Positions 1-7,099 of a DNA stretch of 31,923 nucleotides are shown here, piece by piece (within the stretch, counting starts at the first letter, position 1; each line of letters starts with the position of its first letter). The DNA is from a virus, in IMG/VR virus record IMGVR_UViG_3300010885_002608, positions 1 through 31,923 of that record; one strand, 5' to 3'. A model generated the notes under the pieces. It saw only the letters and a list, made by a program, of their open reading frames with translations, made no database searches and was not told the DNA's origin. The position numbers were made by a program, and so were the translations under genes.

Positions 1-393
1 CGCACGCTGATTACCACCGCAGCCACCACGCCGCTGGCCCGCGACATTGCCGCGACTCTCTCGCCCTCGGGCGGGCAGAATATGTGGCTCACCGGGCTGT
101 CTGCTACGGGCAACGCGCCTGCGACGCACTACGTCAGCACCGGGCTAATCTCGCCTGAGTTCGCCATGCTCGTTCCCGAGCAGGTGTGGGAGCAGGACGC
201 AAACGGCGACTGGGTGCAGACGGGCAGCAGCCCCGGCGACCCGGTGATGTGCTATCAGATGTGTGTGGCTGGCGGGCTGACCGTCACGCAGGCGCAGGTG
301 AATGCGGTGTATGCCGCGGCTGATGTGACGCAGCAGGAGCCGTTTACGGCGTTTGCGCGGCTGGGCTTGCTGATGGTGCAGGAGCCGCTGTGA
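1..393 (+). CDS. Partial CDS, unknown phage protein (5' end missing)
   Basis: The frame is open from the first base, so the gene starts before the window; 130 codons are visible and the stop TGA is at 391-393. I do not recognise a domain. The C-terminal part carries the segment TQAQVNAVYAAADVTQQEPF, a predicted helix of the kind seen at the end of small phage structural proteins. An internal ATG at 82 exists, but the upstream codons look equally coding, so I do not use it as the start. The stop overlaps the start of the next gene (TGATG), which suggests translational coupling within the late operon. The gene is clearly richer in GC (first 60 bases 70%) than everything downstream. Confidence 0.7.
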   Translation, partial: RTLITTAATTPLARDIAATLSPSGGQNMWLTGLSATGNAPATHYVSTGLISPEFAMLVPEQVWEQDANGDWVQTGSSPGDPVMCYQMCVAGGLTVTQAQVNAVYAAADVTQQEPFTAFARLGLLMVQEPL

Positions 394-629
394 TGCCGCC
401 TATTGACAAGCAGGCGCACTTTTGGTGGGGTTGGGCTATTGCCGCAACCATCTACCCGCTGGGGTTCTGGCTTGCCATTTTTTGTGCGATTATCGTCGGA
501 GCCGCCAAGGAACTGTGGGACAAGAAAGGTCATGGTGTACCTGACGTAAAAGATTTCTACGCCACGTTCTTTGGTGGAATAACCGGTGCCGTGGTATGTT
601 TAGTGCTAGGGAAAATAGCAAATGGCTAA
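393..629 (+). CDS. Small membrane protein, YfiM-like
   Basis: The product is 78 residues if translation starts at the ATG at 393, which overlaps the TGA of the upstream gene; a GTG at 390 would add one residue. Two hydrophobic stretches (about residues 11-34 and 57-73) flank a charged loop with AKELWDKKGHGVPDVKD. The start DKQAHFWWG followed by a K-E-x-x-D loop and a second membrane helix matches, from memory, a small phage/bacterial family related to the YfiM-type lipoproteins. The function is unknown. A lysis accessory or membrane role is possible because a holin-like gene lies close by, but that is inference. Confidence 0.6.
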   Translation: MPPIDKQAHFWWGWAIAATIYPLGFWLAIFCAIIVGAAKELWDKKGHGVPDVKDFYATFFGGITGAVVCLVLGKIANG

Positions 630-876
630 GTCACCCGCTTGGACTCGTAAGGAAGGTAAGAGCGAGGCTGGTGGCTTGAATGCCAAAGGTCGTGCTTCCT
701 ACAACAAGGCCAACCCCAGTAAGCCGGGACTCAAGGCTCCGCAGCCTAAGGGTGGCCCCCGTCGCGATTCATTCTGCGCTAGGATGAGTGGTATGAAGAA
801 GAAGCTGACTTCGGAGAAAACAGCCAACGACCCTAATAGTCGTATCAACAAAAGCCTTCGGGCGTGGAACTGCTGA
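622..876 (+). CDS. DUF6321-like small basic phage protein
   Basis: This is an 84-residue, very basic protein beginning MAKSPAWTRKEGKSEAGGLN and ending in a conserved block with FCARMSGMKKKL and NDPNSRINKSLRAW. Both blocks match what I recall of the DUF6321 family, common in tail-module regions of aquatic podoviruses. The function of the family is not known. The ATG at 622 overlaps the end of the preceding gene by eight bases. High Lys/Arg content would suit DNA or RNA contact, or packing inside the virion, but nothing in the sequence proves this. Confidence 0.8.
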   Translation: MAKSPAWTRKEGKSEAGGLNAKGRASYNKANPSKPGLKAPQPKGGPRRDSFCARMSGMKKKLTSEKTANDPNSRINKSLRAWNC

Positions 877-877
877 T

Positions 878-1063
878 ATGTCACACCACGACTGGAGCGA
901 TACCGTTAAATACATTATGGATGGGATATCCGTAGTGACGGCTGTAGGAACAATAATTAACATGCTTCCAGCAGTCGCAGCGCTATTTACCATCGTATGG
1001 ACGGGAATTCGTATCTACGAGTCCCAGACTGTTCAAAAACTACTTGGTAAGGATAAGAAATGA
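878..1063 (+). CDS. Holin-like small membrane protein
   Basis: The protein is 61 residues with one long hydrophobic region (about residues 15-45, including IINMLPAVAALFTIVWTGI) followed by a charged end, LLGKDKK. Length, one or two membrane helices and a basic tail are what a small holin looks like, and very similar short proteins are annotated as holin-like in marine podoviruses, as I recall. It starts one base after the upstream stop, and its own stop TGA overlaps the next ATG (ATGA). It is about 6.5 kb away from the endolysin gene, and another holin candidate sits right next to that endolysin, so the lysis role remains open. Confidence 0.6.
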   Translation: MSHHDWSDTVKYIMDGISVVTAVGTIINMLPAVAALFTIVWTGIRIYESQTVQKLLGKDKK

Positions 1064-2001
1064 ACCCTCAAGCTAAAAAGAAAGGCGGCATGATGTTTGG
1101 CGGCAAAAAGCGCGGCATGCCCGCTGCTCTTAACAAGGGTAAGACCAATCACGGCAAGATGGCTAAAGGAGGTCACGTGAAGAAAATGGCAATGGGTGGC
1201 CTTGGCGCTGGCATGGGCGCGTCTGCTCCGATGACTCCCGATATACAACAGCAGGTCAACTTTGCACGGTCTAGTGAGGGTATGTCTCCCATTAGTGGCG
1301 TCATGAATGTCCCTGCTGGGGCAAGAACTATGATGCCGGGGGGCTTTACTGGTGGCGGTTTTAATCAACAGCAGCCCCCTATGGGCCGTATGGGTCGTCC
1401 TAATATGGGCGGGATGCAGGGTGGTCAGAGCGGCGGCATGCAAGCAATGGCTAAGGGCGGCAAGGTTGGCTACTCCAAGATGGAGAAGGAACATGTTTCT
1501 GCAATGAAGAAGCATGGCGTTCCTAAGAAGTTCATCAAGCAAGAAGAGAAAGAAGCCGAGGAAGAAACTGGCATGAAGAAGGGTGGTAAGGTCAAGCCAA
1601 ACTTTGCCAAGATGTTTGGTAACAAAATGAAGCCCCCCGGCATGAACACGGGCGGCATGGCTGGCTATAAGAAGGGCGGCATGGCCTGCGGCGGCATGAA
1701 GAAGTACGCCAATGGCGGTCAGGTTCTTAGCGCTGGCGACCGTAACGAGAAGGCGGGCGGCGACCAAGAGATGAAGATGCGTGAGGATATCGCTGCCAAG
1801 AACCGTATGCGCGGCCCCGGTCGTGGCCCTCTCAGCCGCAATGGTATGAAGGACAAGCCGTTTGGCTACGCTCGCGGCGGTGGTATCGAGGCCCACGGCA
1901 AGACCAAGGGTTCGATGGTCAAGATGGCCTCCGGTGGCTCGGTCTCGTCTCGCGCTGACGGCATTGCCTCTAAGGGCAAGACCAACTGCAAGATTTGCTG
2001 A
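1060..2001 (+). CDS. Gly/Lys/Met-rich KGG-repeat protein
   Basis: The 313-residue product is low complexity: glycine, lysine and methionine dominate, and there is no hydrophobic core of normal pattern. It carries at least six copies of a short motif of the form M/Y-A-x-G-G-x-V: MAKGGHV (DNA 1159), MAKGGKV (1447), MKKGGKV (1573), YANGGQV (1705), YARGGGI (1867) and MASGGSV (1924). A more ordinary helical stretch lies around residues 136-170 (KMEKEHVSAMKKHGVPKKF). The C-terminus RADGIASKGKTNCKIC resembles ends of similar proteins in other aquatic phages. The role is unknown; an unstructured virion or DNA-binding protein is a guess. It is coupled to both neighbours by overlapping start/stop codons. 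Confidence 0.75.
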   Translation: MNPQAKKKGGMMFGGKKRGMPAALNKGKTNHGKMAKGGHVKKMAMGGLGAGMGASAPMTPDIQQQVNFARSSEGMSPISGVMNVPAGARTMMPGGFTGGGFNQQQPPMGRMGRPNMGGMQGGQSGGMQAMAKGGKVGYSKMEKEHVSAMKKHGVPKKFIKQEEKEAEEETGMKKGGKVKPNFAKMFGNKMKPPGMNTGGMAGYKKGGMACGGMKKYANGGQVLSAGDRNEKAGGDQEMKMREDIAAKNRMRGPGRGPLSRNGMKDKPFGYARGGGIEAHGKTKGSMVKMASGGSVSSRADGIASKGKTNCKIC

Positions 2002-2282
2002 TGCGCCCGTCTCGCGGCATGGGAGCTATCGCCCCGTCTAAGCAGCCAAAGAAAATCCGGCGCAAGGATGGGGCGGAGGTTGACGTGTACGCCGCTGGCG
2101 GTGACACTGGCTCCAAAGTAAACGAGGCTGGTAACTATACTAAGCCAAGTATGCGTAAGTCGCTGTTCAACAGGATTAAGAGCAGTGCTACGCAGGGTAC
2201 TGGGGCGGGTCAGTGGAGTGCCCGTAAGGCGCAGTTGCTTGCCAAGCAGTACAAGGCCAAGGGTGGGGGATACAAGGATTGA
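2001..2282 (+). CDS. Small conserved basic phage protein
   Basis: Start chosen at the ATG at 2001, which shares its A with the TGA of the upstream gene; a TTG at 1995 is in frame but unnecessary. The product is 93 residues. It contains YAAGGDTGSKV, another copy of the A-x-G-G motif, and then a conserved C-terminal half with GNYTKPSMRKSLFNRIK and GQWSARKAQLLAKQYKAKGG. The latter half is recognisable from many aquatic phage genomes but has no assigned function that I know. It is strongly basic and lies in a run of tiny basic genes ahead of the connector genes. Confidence 0.75.
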   Translation: MRPSRGMGAIAPSKQPKKIRRKDGAEVDVYAAGGDTGSKVNEAGNYTKPSMRKSLFNRIKSSATQGTGAGQWSARKAQLLAKQYKAKGGGYKD

Positions 2283-2524
2283 AAGCTCCGCAGCAGTCCC
2301 TCAAGGCGTGGGGCGACCAGAAATGGCGTACCAAGTCTGGTAAACCGTCTAGCAAGACGGGAGAACGCTATCTGCCAGAAGCCGCCATCAAGTCGCTGAG
2401 TTCTGCGGAGTATGCGGCGACTACCCGCGCCAAGCGTAAGGGTAAAGCTGCGGGCAAGCAGTTTGTTGCTCAGCCCAAGGGCATTAGCCAGAAGACCCGC
2501 TCCTTCAGGAACATGGGGAAGTAA
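2279..2524 (+). CDS. DUF5872-like small basic protein
   Basis: This 81-residue basic protein has the block TKSGKPSSKTGERYLPEAAI followed by LSSAEYAATTRAKR and GKQFVAQPKGISQKT, which match my memory of the DUF5872 family. That family occurs in phages and large viruses and has no established function. The only start that keeps the full block is the TTG at 2279, which overlaps the preceding TGA (ATTGA) and follows an AAGG sequence, so a non-ATG start with translational coupling is likely. Confidence 0.75.
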   Translation: MKAPQQSLKAWGDQKWRTKSGKPSSKTGERYLPEAAIKSLSSAEYAATTRAKRKGKAAGKQFVAQPKGISQKTRSFRNMGK

Positions 2525-3235
2525 ATGGTCGCGTATACCACAGGTTTAACGGACTTTAACCTTGACCTTAATGCCATCGTGGAAGAGGCGTTCGAGCGTT
2601 GCGGTGTCGAGTTACGCTCTGGCTACGACCTGCGTACTGCTCGCCGTTCTCTTAATCTCTTGTTTCTTGATTGGGCAAATCGTGGCATTAACCTGTGGAC
2701 GGTTGAGCAAGGTCAGCAAGTTCTGACCTACAACGACGACACCTATGACCTACCTGTAGATACGGTGGACTTGCTTGATCACGTTATCAGGACAGGAACT
2801 GGTACCAATCAGACTGACATTACGATCACCCGTATCTCGGGTAGCGTTTACTCCGCTATCCCTAATAAAAATGCTACGGGACGTCCAATCCAGATCTGGG
2901 TTAACAGGCAATCTGGCGCTTCTACCGTCGCCTCTACTAGCTATCCGCAGTTTATAATTTGGCCCAAGCCTGACAATTCTACGACCTACACTCTTGTTTA
3001 CTGGCGCTTGCGTCGGATGCAGGAAGCCGGAAACGGCATCAACGGGCAGGACATACCGTTTCGATTCCTTCCTTGTATGGTTGCTGGTCTGTCATACATG
3101 TTATCTATGAAACTACCCGGTGCGGAAGCGCGTGCCCAGATGTTGAAAGCAGAATATGATCAGCAGTGGCAGTTGGCAGCGGAAGAAGACCGTGACAAGT
3201 CCCCAATCCGGCTTGTCCCGCGACAGATGTTTTAG
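2525..3235 (+). CDS. Putative head-tail connector/adaptor protein
   Basis: The 236-residue protein begins directly after the upstream TAA. An N-terminal helical region (LNAIVEEAFERCGVEL, then TARRSLNLLFLDWANRGINL) is followed by a beta-rich section with LPVDTVDLLDHVIR and a C-terminal helical part ending in RDKSPIRLVPRQMF. Proteins of this type and length sit next to tail genes in aquatic podoviruses and are usually called head completion or tail-accessory proteins (P22 gp4 or T7 gp11 type of role). The assignment is from layout and recalled resemblance; no catalytic motif is expected. A second adaptor candidate lies at 4002-4661. Confidence 0.6.
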   Translation: MVAYTTGLTDFNLDLNAIVEEAFERCGVELRSGYDLRTARRSLNLLFLDWANRGINLWTVEQGQQVLTYNDDTYDLPVDTVDLLDHVIRTGTGTNQTDITITRISGSVYSAIPNKNATGRPIQIWVNRQSGASTVASTSYPQFIIWPKPDNSTTYTLVYWRLRRMQEAGNGINGQDIPFRFLPCMVAGLSYMLSMKLPGAEARAQMLKAEYDQQWQLAAEEDRDKSPIRLVPRQMF

Positions 3236-3242
3236 GTGATGT

Positions 3243-3623
3243 ATGAGTGGTAGTCGGTTTGCCTCTGGTAAATACGCGATTGCCATGTGTGATCGCTGCG
3301 GGTTTAAATACAAGCTGAAGCAGTTGAAGACCTTGGTCATCAAAACCAAGAACGTTAACATCAAGGTCTGCTCGGAGTGTTGGGAACCTGACCAGCCACA
3401 GTTGCAGCTTGGTATGTACCCCGTCAATGACCCACAGGCGGTACGTGAGCCGAGACCGGATACTAGCTATTACACCCCAACGGGTACAAGTGGCGGTGAC
3501 GGTGGTAGTCGAGTCATTGAGTGGGGGTGGAACCCCGTTGGCGGGGCAAGTGCTTTTGACGCTTTTCTGACCCCGAATGGTCTGGGCACCACTTGCTCAG
3601 TTAATAGCGTAGTAGTCTTGTAA
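3243..3623 (+). CDS. Zinc-ribbon virion-region protein
   Basis: The 126-residue product has two CxxC pairs, C16-D-R-C19 and C47-S-E-C50, in the setting MCDRCGFKYKLKQLK and KVCSECWEPDQPQLQLGMYP, which is a clear zinc-ribbon layout. The rest, from about residue 70, is Gly/Ser/Thr-rich and ends in a beta-like hydrophobic stretch (CSVNSVVVL). The N-terminal 70 residues are strongly conserved in related phages as far as I recall. The function is unknown. Its position between two connector-type genes suggests a small structural or assembly role rather than transcription control. Confidence 0.7.
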   Translation: MSGSRFASGKYAIAMCDRCGFKYKLKQLKTLVIKTKNVNIKVCSECWEPDQPQLQLGMYPVNDPQAVREPRPDTSYYTPTGTSGGDGGSRVIEWGWNPVGGASAFDAFLTPNGLGTTCSVNSVVVL

Positions 3624-3632
3624 GGAGTATTT

Positions 3633-3791
3633 ATGAAGATGGACCAGAAGACGATGAAGGCTGTCGCCAAGGGCGAGGTCAAGGGCCATGAGAAGCGCAT
3701 GCACGGCATGAAAGCTGGCGGGCCGACTTCGATGGACATGAAAAAGTTTGGGCGTAATATGGCCCGTGCCAAGAACCAGCGGGGTGGCTAA
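3633..3791 (+). CDS. 52-aa basic phage protein
   Basis: A short gene with a very good ribosome binding site, AAGGAG at 3622-3627, five bases before the ATG at 3633; it ends with TAA at 3789-3791. The product is 52 residues, basic and Met/Lys/Gly-rich, with the segment KGEVKGHEKRMHGMKAGGPT and then SMDMKKFGRNMARAKNQ. I recall near-identical tiny proteins in other aquatic phages, always unassigned. The MKAGGPT piece is a loose relative of the A-x-G-G motif in the neighbouring proteins. It is likely real because of the strong binding site, the tight fit between neighbours and the recognisable sequence. Confidence 0.75.
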   Translation: MKMDQKTMKAVAKGEVKGHEKRMHGMKAGGPTSMDMKKFGRNMARAKNQRGG

Positions 3792-3792
3792 C

Positions 3793-4002
3793 ATGTCTGT
3801 ATATAAACAGCCGCAGTCGGTCAAGGTTGAAAAGGGTAATGGCTACCCACAGACCGATATTGGCAAGAACAATATCATGGTCAAGGGTCGCTGGCCTTCG
3901 GATACTGGCATGAAGACGTATGGCACCATGCGTGGTGCGGGCGCTGCCACCAAGGGCAAGAAGTTCCTTAACTCGGATAACGAGCCCGGCCCGAGGACGT
4001 AA
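3793..4002 (+). CDS. Small basic phage protein, 69 aa
   Basis: Start set at the ATG at 3793, one base after the upstream stop; an in-frame GTG at 3748 would overlap the preceding gene by 44 bases and is not needed. The 69-residue product includes YKQPQSVKVEKGNGYPQTDI and KTYGTMRGAGAATKGKKF, a pattern I recall from other podovirus genomes without a known role. The stop TAA overlaps the ATG of the adaptor gene (TAATG), so it is probably translated with it. Confidence 0.7.
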   Translation: MSVYKQPQSVKVEKGNGYPQTDIGKNNIMVKGRWPSDTGMKTYGTMRGAGAATKGKKFLNSDNEPGPRT

Positions 4003-4661
4003 TGAACTACGTAGCTTCTGGAACATCTTCATCGAACTTGTGGTACGCCATTCAGGAGTACACCGAGAACTTTGAAACGTCTTTTATTGCCAACATACCA
4101 AACTTTGTTCAGTTGGCGGAAGAGCGGATTTACAATTCCGTCCAGATTCCGGCTATCCGGAAGAACCAAACTGGTACTATGACCGCTAATAATAAGTATG
4201 TCACACTACCAACGGATTGGTTAGCTACGTTTTCGTTAGCTGTCATTACTCCAACTACTCAGGCCCAAACGTTCTTGTTGAACAAGGACGTAAACTTTAT
4301 CCGTGAGGCTTTCCCGACCCCTACGTACACCGGAACGCCGTCGCACTACGCACAGTTTGATGCTACGACCCTCCTCGTCGGGCCAACCCCCGACCTGTCG
4401 TATGATATCGAGCTGCATTACTATTACTACCCCGAGAGTATAGTAACTGCTACTACTAGCTGGCTGGGCACCAATTTTGAAACTGCCTTGCTTTACGGCG
4501 CACTGCGTGAGGCGTATCAGTACATGAAGGGTGACGCAGATATCACCGCCCAGTACGAGGCCAAGTATCAGGAATCACTTGACTTGCTGAAACAACTCGG
4601 CGATGGCAAGGATAGGATGGATACTTACCGTAGCGGACAAGTTAGGGTGCCAGTGAGATGA
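4002..4661 (+). CDS. Head-tail adaptor protein, phiSU10 type
   Basis: The 219-residue protein has an N-terminal helical region with IPNFVQLAEERIYNSVQIPA, a beta-rich middle with ANNKYVTLPTDW and a C-terminal helical region with LLYGALREAYQYMKGDADIT. This order and these blocks fit the adaptor family typified by the phiSU10 adaptor, which forms a ring below the portal and joins head to tail. The identification is from memory of the family. Start and stop overlap both neighbours (TAATG and ATGA). Together with the gene at 2525 it may form a two-ring neck, as adaptor pairs do in related phages. Confidence 0.65.
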   Translation: MNYVASGTSSSNLWYAIQEYTENFETSFIANIPNFVQLAEERIYNSVQIPAIRKNQTGTMTANNKYVTLPTDWLATFSLAVITPTTQAQTFLLNKDVNFIREAFPTPTYTGTPSHYAQFDATTLLVGPTPDLSYDIELHYYYYPESIVTATTSWLGTNFETALLYGALREAYQYMKGDADITAQYEAKYQESLDLLKQLGDGKDRMDTYRSGQVRVPVR

Positions 4662-5092
4662 TAACTCAAGGTCAATGCGGCAGTTTCAGGGCGGAGTTGC
4701 TGAATGGCTATCATGCGTTCAGTTCCGCGTACCGTGCTGCCGACACGTTTAAGATTGCCCTATATTTGCCTACAGCAGACCTCAATCCCGCGACCACGAT
4801 GGTCTATACTACTGTGGGTGAGATATCTGCTACTGGATACGCGGCTGGCGGGTTGGTGCTTACGCCTACCGCCCCGGCATATTCGGGCACTACGGCATAC
4901 GAGTCGTTTGATAACGCGGTGTGGACTTCTAGCGATATCTTGGCAACAGGGGCTTTGATTTATAACTTTACTCAGGGCAACAAAGCCGTCTGCATCCTCA
5001 ACTTTGGGGGCAACAAAACGCCGACTGGCGGGACGTTTACGGTGCAATTTCCGGTAAATGGCTCTACTACGTCTGTCCTTCGGTTTTACTAA
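4658..5092 (+). CDS. Conserved small tail-module protein
   Basis: This 144-residue protein starts MITQGQCGSFRAELLNGYHA and has blocks FKIALYLPTADL, GYAAGGLVL and a C-terminal beta-rich half with ALIYNFTQGNKAVCILNFGG. I recognise this as a widespread phage protein that usually lies just upstream of tail fibre genes; it is mostly annotated as a hypothetical or structural protein. The beta-rich sequence and low charge suit a virion component. It is coupled to the adaptor gene by ATGA. Confidence 0.65.
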   Translation: MITQGQCGSFRAELLNGYHAFSSAYRAADTFKIALYLPTADLNPATTMVYTTVGEISATGYAAGGLVLTPTAPAYSGTTAYESFDNAVWTSSDILATGALIYNFTQGNKAVCILNFGGNKTPTGGTFTVQFPVNGSTTSVLRFY

Positions 5093-5107
5093 GGTCAAGA
5101 GGTAAGC

Positions 5108-5233
5108 ATGATTTGGGTACCGGTAGATAATTCCCAAACGCCAAGTTGGGTTCTTGTTAACGATGCCCAGACTAGTGCATGGAGTCCGGTTGATGATTCT
5201 CAGGCTGGTAGTTGGTCTCCAGTCTTACCATAG
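5108..5233 (+). CDS. 41-aa W-x-P-V-D repeat protein
   Basis: A 41-residue product built of about three copies of a 12-15 residue unit, W-x-P-V-D/N-x-S/A-Q-x-x-S-W: MIWVPVDNSQTPSW, then SWVLVNDAQTSAW, then SPVDDSQAGSWSPV. I recall such tiny Trp/Asp/Gln-repeat proteins in other phages at the same place, just ahead of the fibre gene, with no known role. An AGGT/AGAGG sequence lies just upstream (5094-5102). Real gene status is supported by the internal repeat, which would be unlikely by chance, and by the fit between neighbours. Confidence 0.7.
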   Translation: MIWVPVDNSQTPSWVLVNDAQTSAWSPVDDSQAGSWSPVLP

Positions 5234-5240
5234 GTGAAAC

Positions 5241-6299
5241 ATGGCTACTTATTCTACTAACCTTGCTATTACCCTACCCGCTGATGGCGAGTACTCCGGT
5301 ACGTGGGGTCAGATTACCAATACTAATCTTGGTACTCTGCTGGAACAGGCGGTTAGCGGGTACGTTACTCAGGGGGTCGTTAGCGGCACTGACACTTCGA
5401 TCACTATCCCCAACGGTGCTACGGGCGTGGCCCGTAACATGTACCTTCAGTTGACTGGCACGGGTGGCGCTAGCACAAACCTGATTGTTCCAGCCAACAA
5501 GAAGCTATATTTTATTTATAACGCCACTGCTGGTCAGGTCACTGTAAAAACAGCAACCCCCGGTATTTCCGTGCCCGCTGGCGCAAAAATGATTCTTGTC
5601 TCTAACGGCACAGACATTGTAGACGCGGTTAGCTATTTTTCTTCTTTGGTTGCGGGGTCTATCAACAGTACTCCGATTGGTGCGACCACTGCTTCAACTG
5701 GCGCGTTTACCACGCTTAGTGCTACGACCAGCCTTACTACTACGTACATGGTGGTAAACGGGGCAACCGTCCCGGCTAACGGTGTCTACCTCCCATCAGC
5801 TAATACGCTGGGCTTTAGCTCTAACACGACCTCCCGTGCCACGGTTAACTCTACTGGTAACTGGAACTTCGTTGCTGGCACTACTGGCGTCACTGCCACG
5901 TTTAACTCGTTCAGCGGTACGCACTCCGTACAGATTGGCGACACCGCCAATACTAAGTATAACGCTGGGTTCCTTGAAACCCCGGTCAATGCATCGACTG
6001 GTGTAACCATTACGCCGGTACTAGCGGACTCGGGCAAGACGTTTTACTTCACGGGTGCCACAGCTCCTACGGCAACCATCCCGGCTAACGGTAGCGTTGC
6101 CTATCCCACGGGTACGGTATTGACCTTTATTAATGACGCTTCTGCTGCTGTAAGTATGACAATCGCTATTACCACTGATACTATTCAATTGGCGGGTACG
6201 GGTACAACTGGCTCTAGAACGCTTGCTCGTTACGGTATAGCCACGGCGGTAAAAGTGACATCCACCAAGTGGATTATTAATGGTACGGGACTTACCTGA
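5241..6299 (+). CDS. Tail fibre or spike protein
   Basis: The 352-residue product is rich in Thr, Ser, Ala and Gly with short beta-type repeats, as in trimeric fibres. The N-terminal block LAITLPADGEYSGTWGQITN is a conserved virion-attachment segment in many phage fibres. A linker with INSTPIGATTASTGAFTTLS marks the shaft, a motif common to phage fibre shafts. No Ser-Asp peptidase (chaperone) end was seen. The function would be host-receptor binding on the outside of the virion. It overlaps the next gene by one base (TGATG). Confidence 0.7.
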   Translation: MATYSTNLAITLPADGEYSGTWGQITNTNLGTLLEQAVSGYVTQGVVSGTDTSITIPNGATGVARNMYLQLTGTGGASTNLIVPANKKLYFIYNATAGQVTVKTATPGISVPAGAKMILVSNGTDIVDAVSYFSSLVAGSINSTPIGATTASTGAFTTLSATTSLTTTYMVVNGATVPANGVYLPSANTLGFSSNTTSRATVNSTGNWNFVAGTTGVTATFNSFSGTHSVQIGDTANTKYNAGFLETPVNASTGVTITPVLADSGKTFYFTGATAPTATIPANGSVAYPTGTVLTFINDASAAVSMTIAITTDTIQLAGTGTTGSRTLARYGIATAVKVTSTKWIINGTGLT

Positions 6300-6736
6300 T
6301 GAGCGCTATTTTAAATACGCTATTTGCCGCAAAGGGTAGGACATCTATCTATACCGGTGACCTTACGTCGGGTACTATTCCTTCCGGAATTAGTACTTTT
6401 TACGGGCTTTTTGACGCTCTTGGCGGTAGCATATCCCCCGCTACTTTTACGGGGGCGGGAACTACGCTTACTGTAAAAAGAACATACGACCTTGTTAATT
6501 CCACCACCCCTATATATACCTCAGTTATACAGATTAGTGGTTTTATTTCTGACCCCGGTGCTACGTTTATATCCACTGCTCAATGGGGTACTGGGTCGTT
6601 ATTATCACGAATTGCATATACGTATACAGCGGGCACCCCCAACCTAGGTACTTGGACTTTTTCATTAACTGCTACTCCTAACTTTGGTCTTCAAGCTGGT
6701 GCTGGTACAACCCAAACACTCTATATTTTTGGGTAA
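6299..6736 (+). CDS. Hypothetical beta-rich tail-region protein
   Basis: The 145-residue protein starts MSAILNTLFAAKGRTSIYTG and is dominated by Thr, Ser, Gly and hydrophobic residues in alternating pattern, which predicts a beta-sandwich. I do not recognise a family. Its position directly after the fibre gene, with overlapping codons, makes an accessory tail or fibre component likely. The DNA is somewhat more AT-rich than its neighbours. Confidence 0.5.
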   Translation: MSAILNTLFAAKGRTSIYTGDLTSGTIPSGISTFYGLFDALGGSISPATFTGAGTTLTVKRTYDLVNSTTPIYTSVIQISGFISDPGATFISTAQWGTGSLLSRIAYTYTAGTPNLGTWTFSLTATPNFGLQAGAGTTQTLYIFG

Positions 6737-6742
6737 CAAACA

Positions 6743-7099
6743 GTGATTAGCACTTTCCTAGCATTGCTTATATCCGTCACTGACGGAGATACCTTTAAAG
6801 CCCGAGTCCTAGTTTGGGATGGGATCGAAGTAGTTACGGCTGTGCGCCTTGCGGGTATTGATACCCCCGAGTTGAAGGGTAAATGCGTCGCTGAAAAGGT
6901 GCTTGCGCTTAAGGCCAAGGCGCGTCTTGCGGAACTCTTGGTTGGCACCATCGTCATTTCCGAGATAAAGCCTGACAAATTCTCCGGTCGTGTCGATGCT
7001 ATCGTTACTGTTAATGGTCAAGATGTCGCGGGCATTCTTGTGGCTGACGGACTGGCTAGACAATATACAAGTGGTACCCGTGGGAGTTGGTGTCTATGA
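6743..7099 (+). CDS. Staphylococcal nuclease-like (TNase) endonuclease
   Basis: The 118-residue product is a compact SNase-fold protein. The active-site set of the family is intact: D16 in TDGDTF (metal), R35, D40 and E43 in VRLAGIDTPEL, and R83 in FSGRVDAI. This predicts Ca-dependent phosphodiester hydrolysis of DNA or RNA. The start is a GTG at 6743 with no clear ribosome binding site. The N-terminus MISTFLALLISV is hydrophobic but too short for a normal signal peptide, so it probably forms the first strand, or is the remnant of a signal. It overlaps the holin-like gene (ATGA), placing it in the lysis cluster. A role in host DNA breakdown or DNA release at lysis is inference. Confidence 0.8.
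   Translation: MISTFLALLISVTDGDTFKARVLVWDGIEVVTAVRLAGIDTPELKGKCVAEKVLALKAKARLAELLVGTIVISEIKPDKFSGRVDAIVTVNGQDVAGILVADGLARQYTSGTRGSWCL

Noticed and set aside
1033-1896. 287-codon minus-strand frame
   Set aside because: It lies antisense to the Gly/Lys-rich 313-aa gene; its His/Ala/Leu-rich sequence is the mirror of that gene's biased codons, and it breaks the otherwise uniform plus-strand operon.
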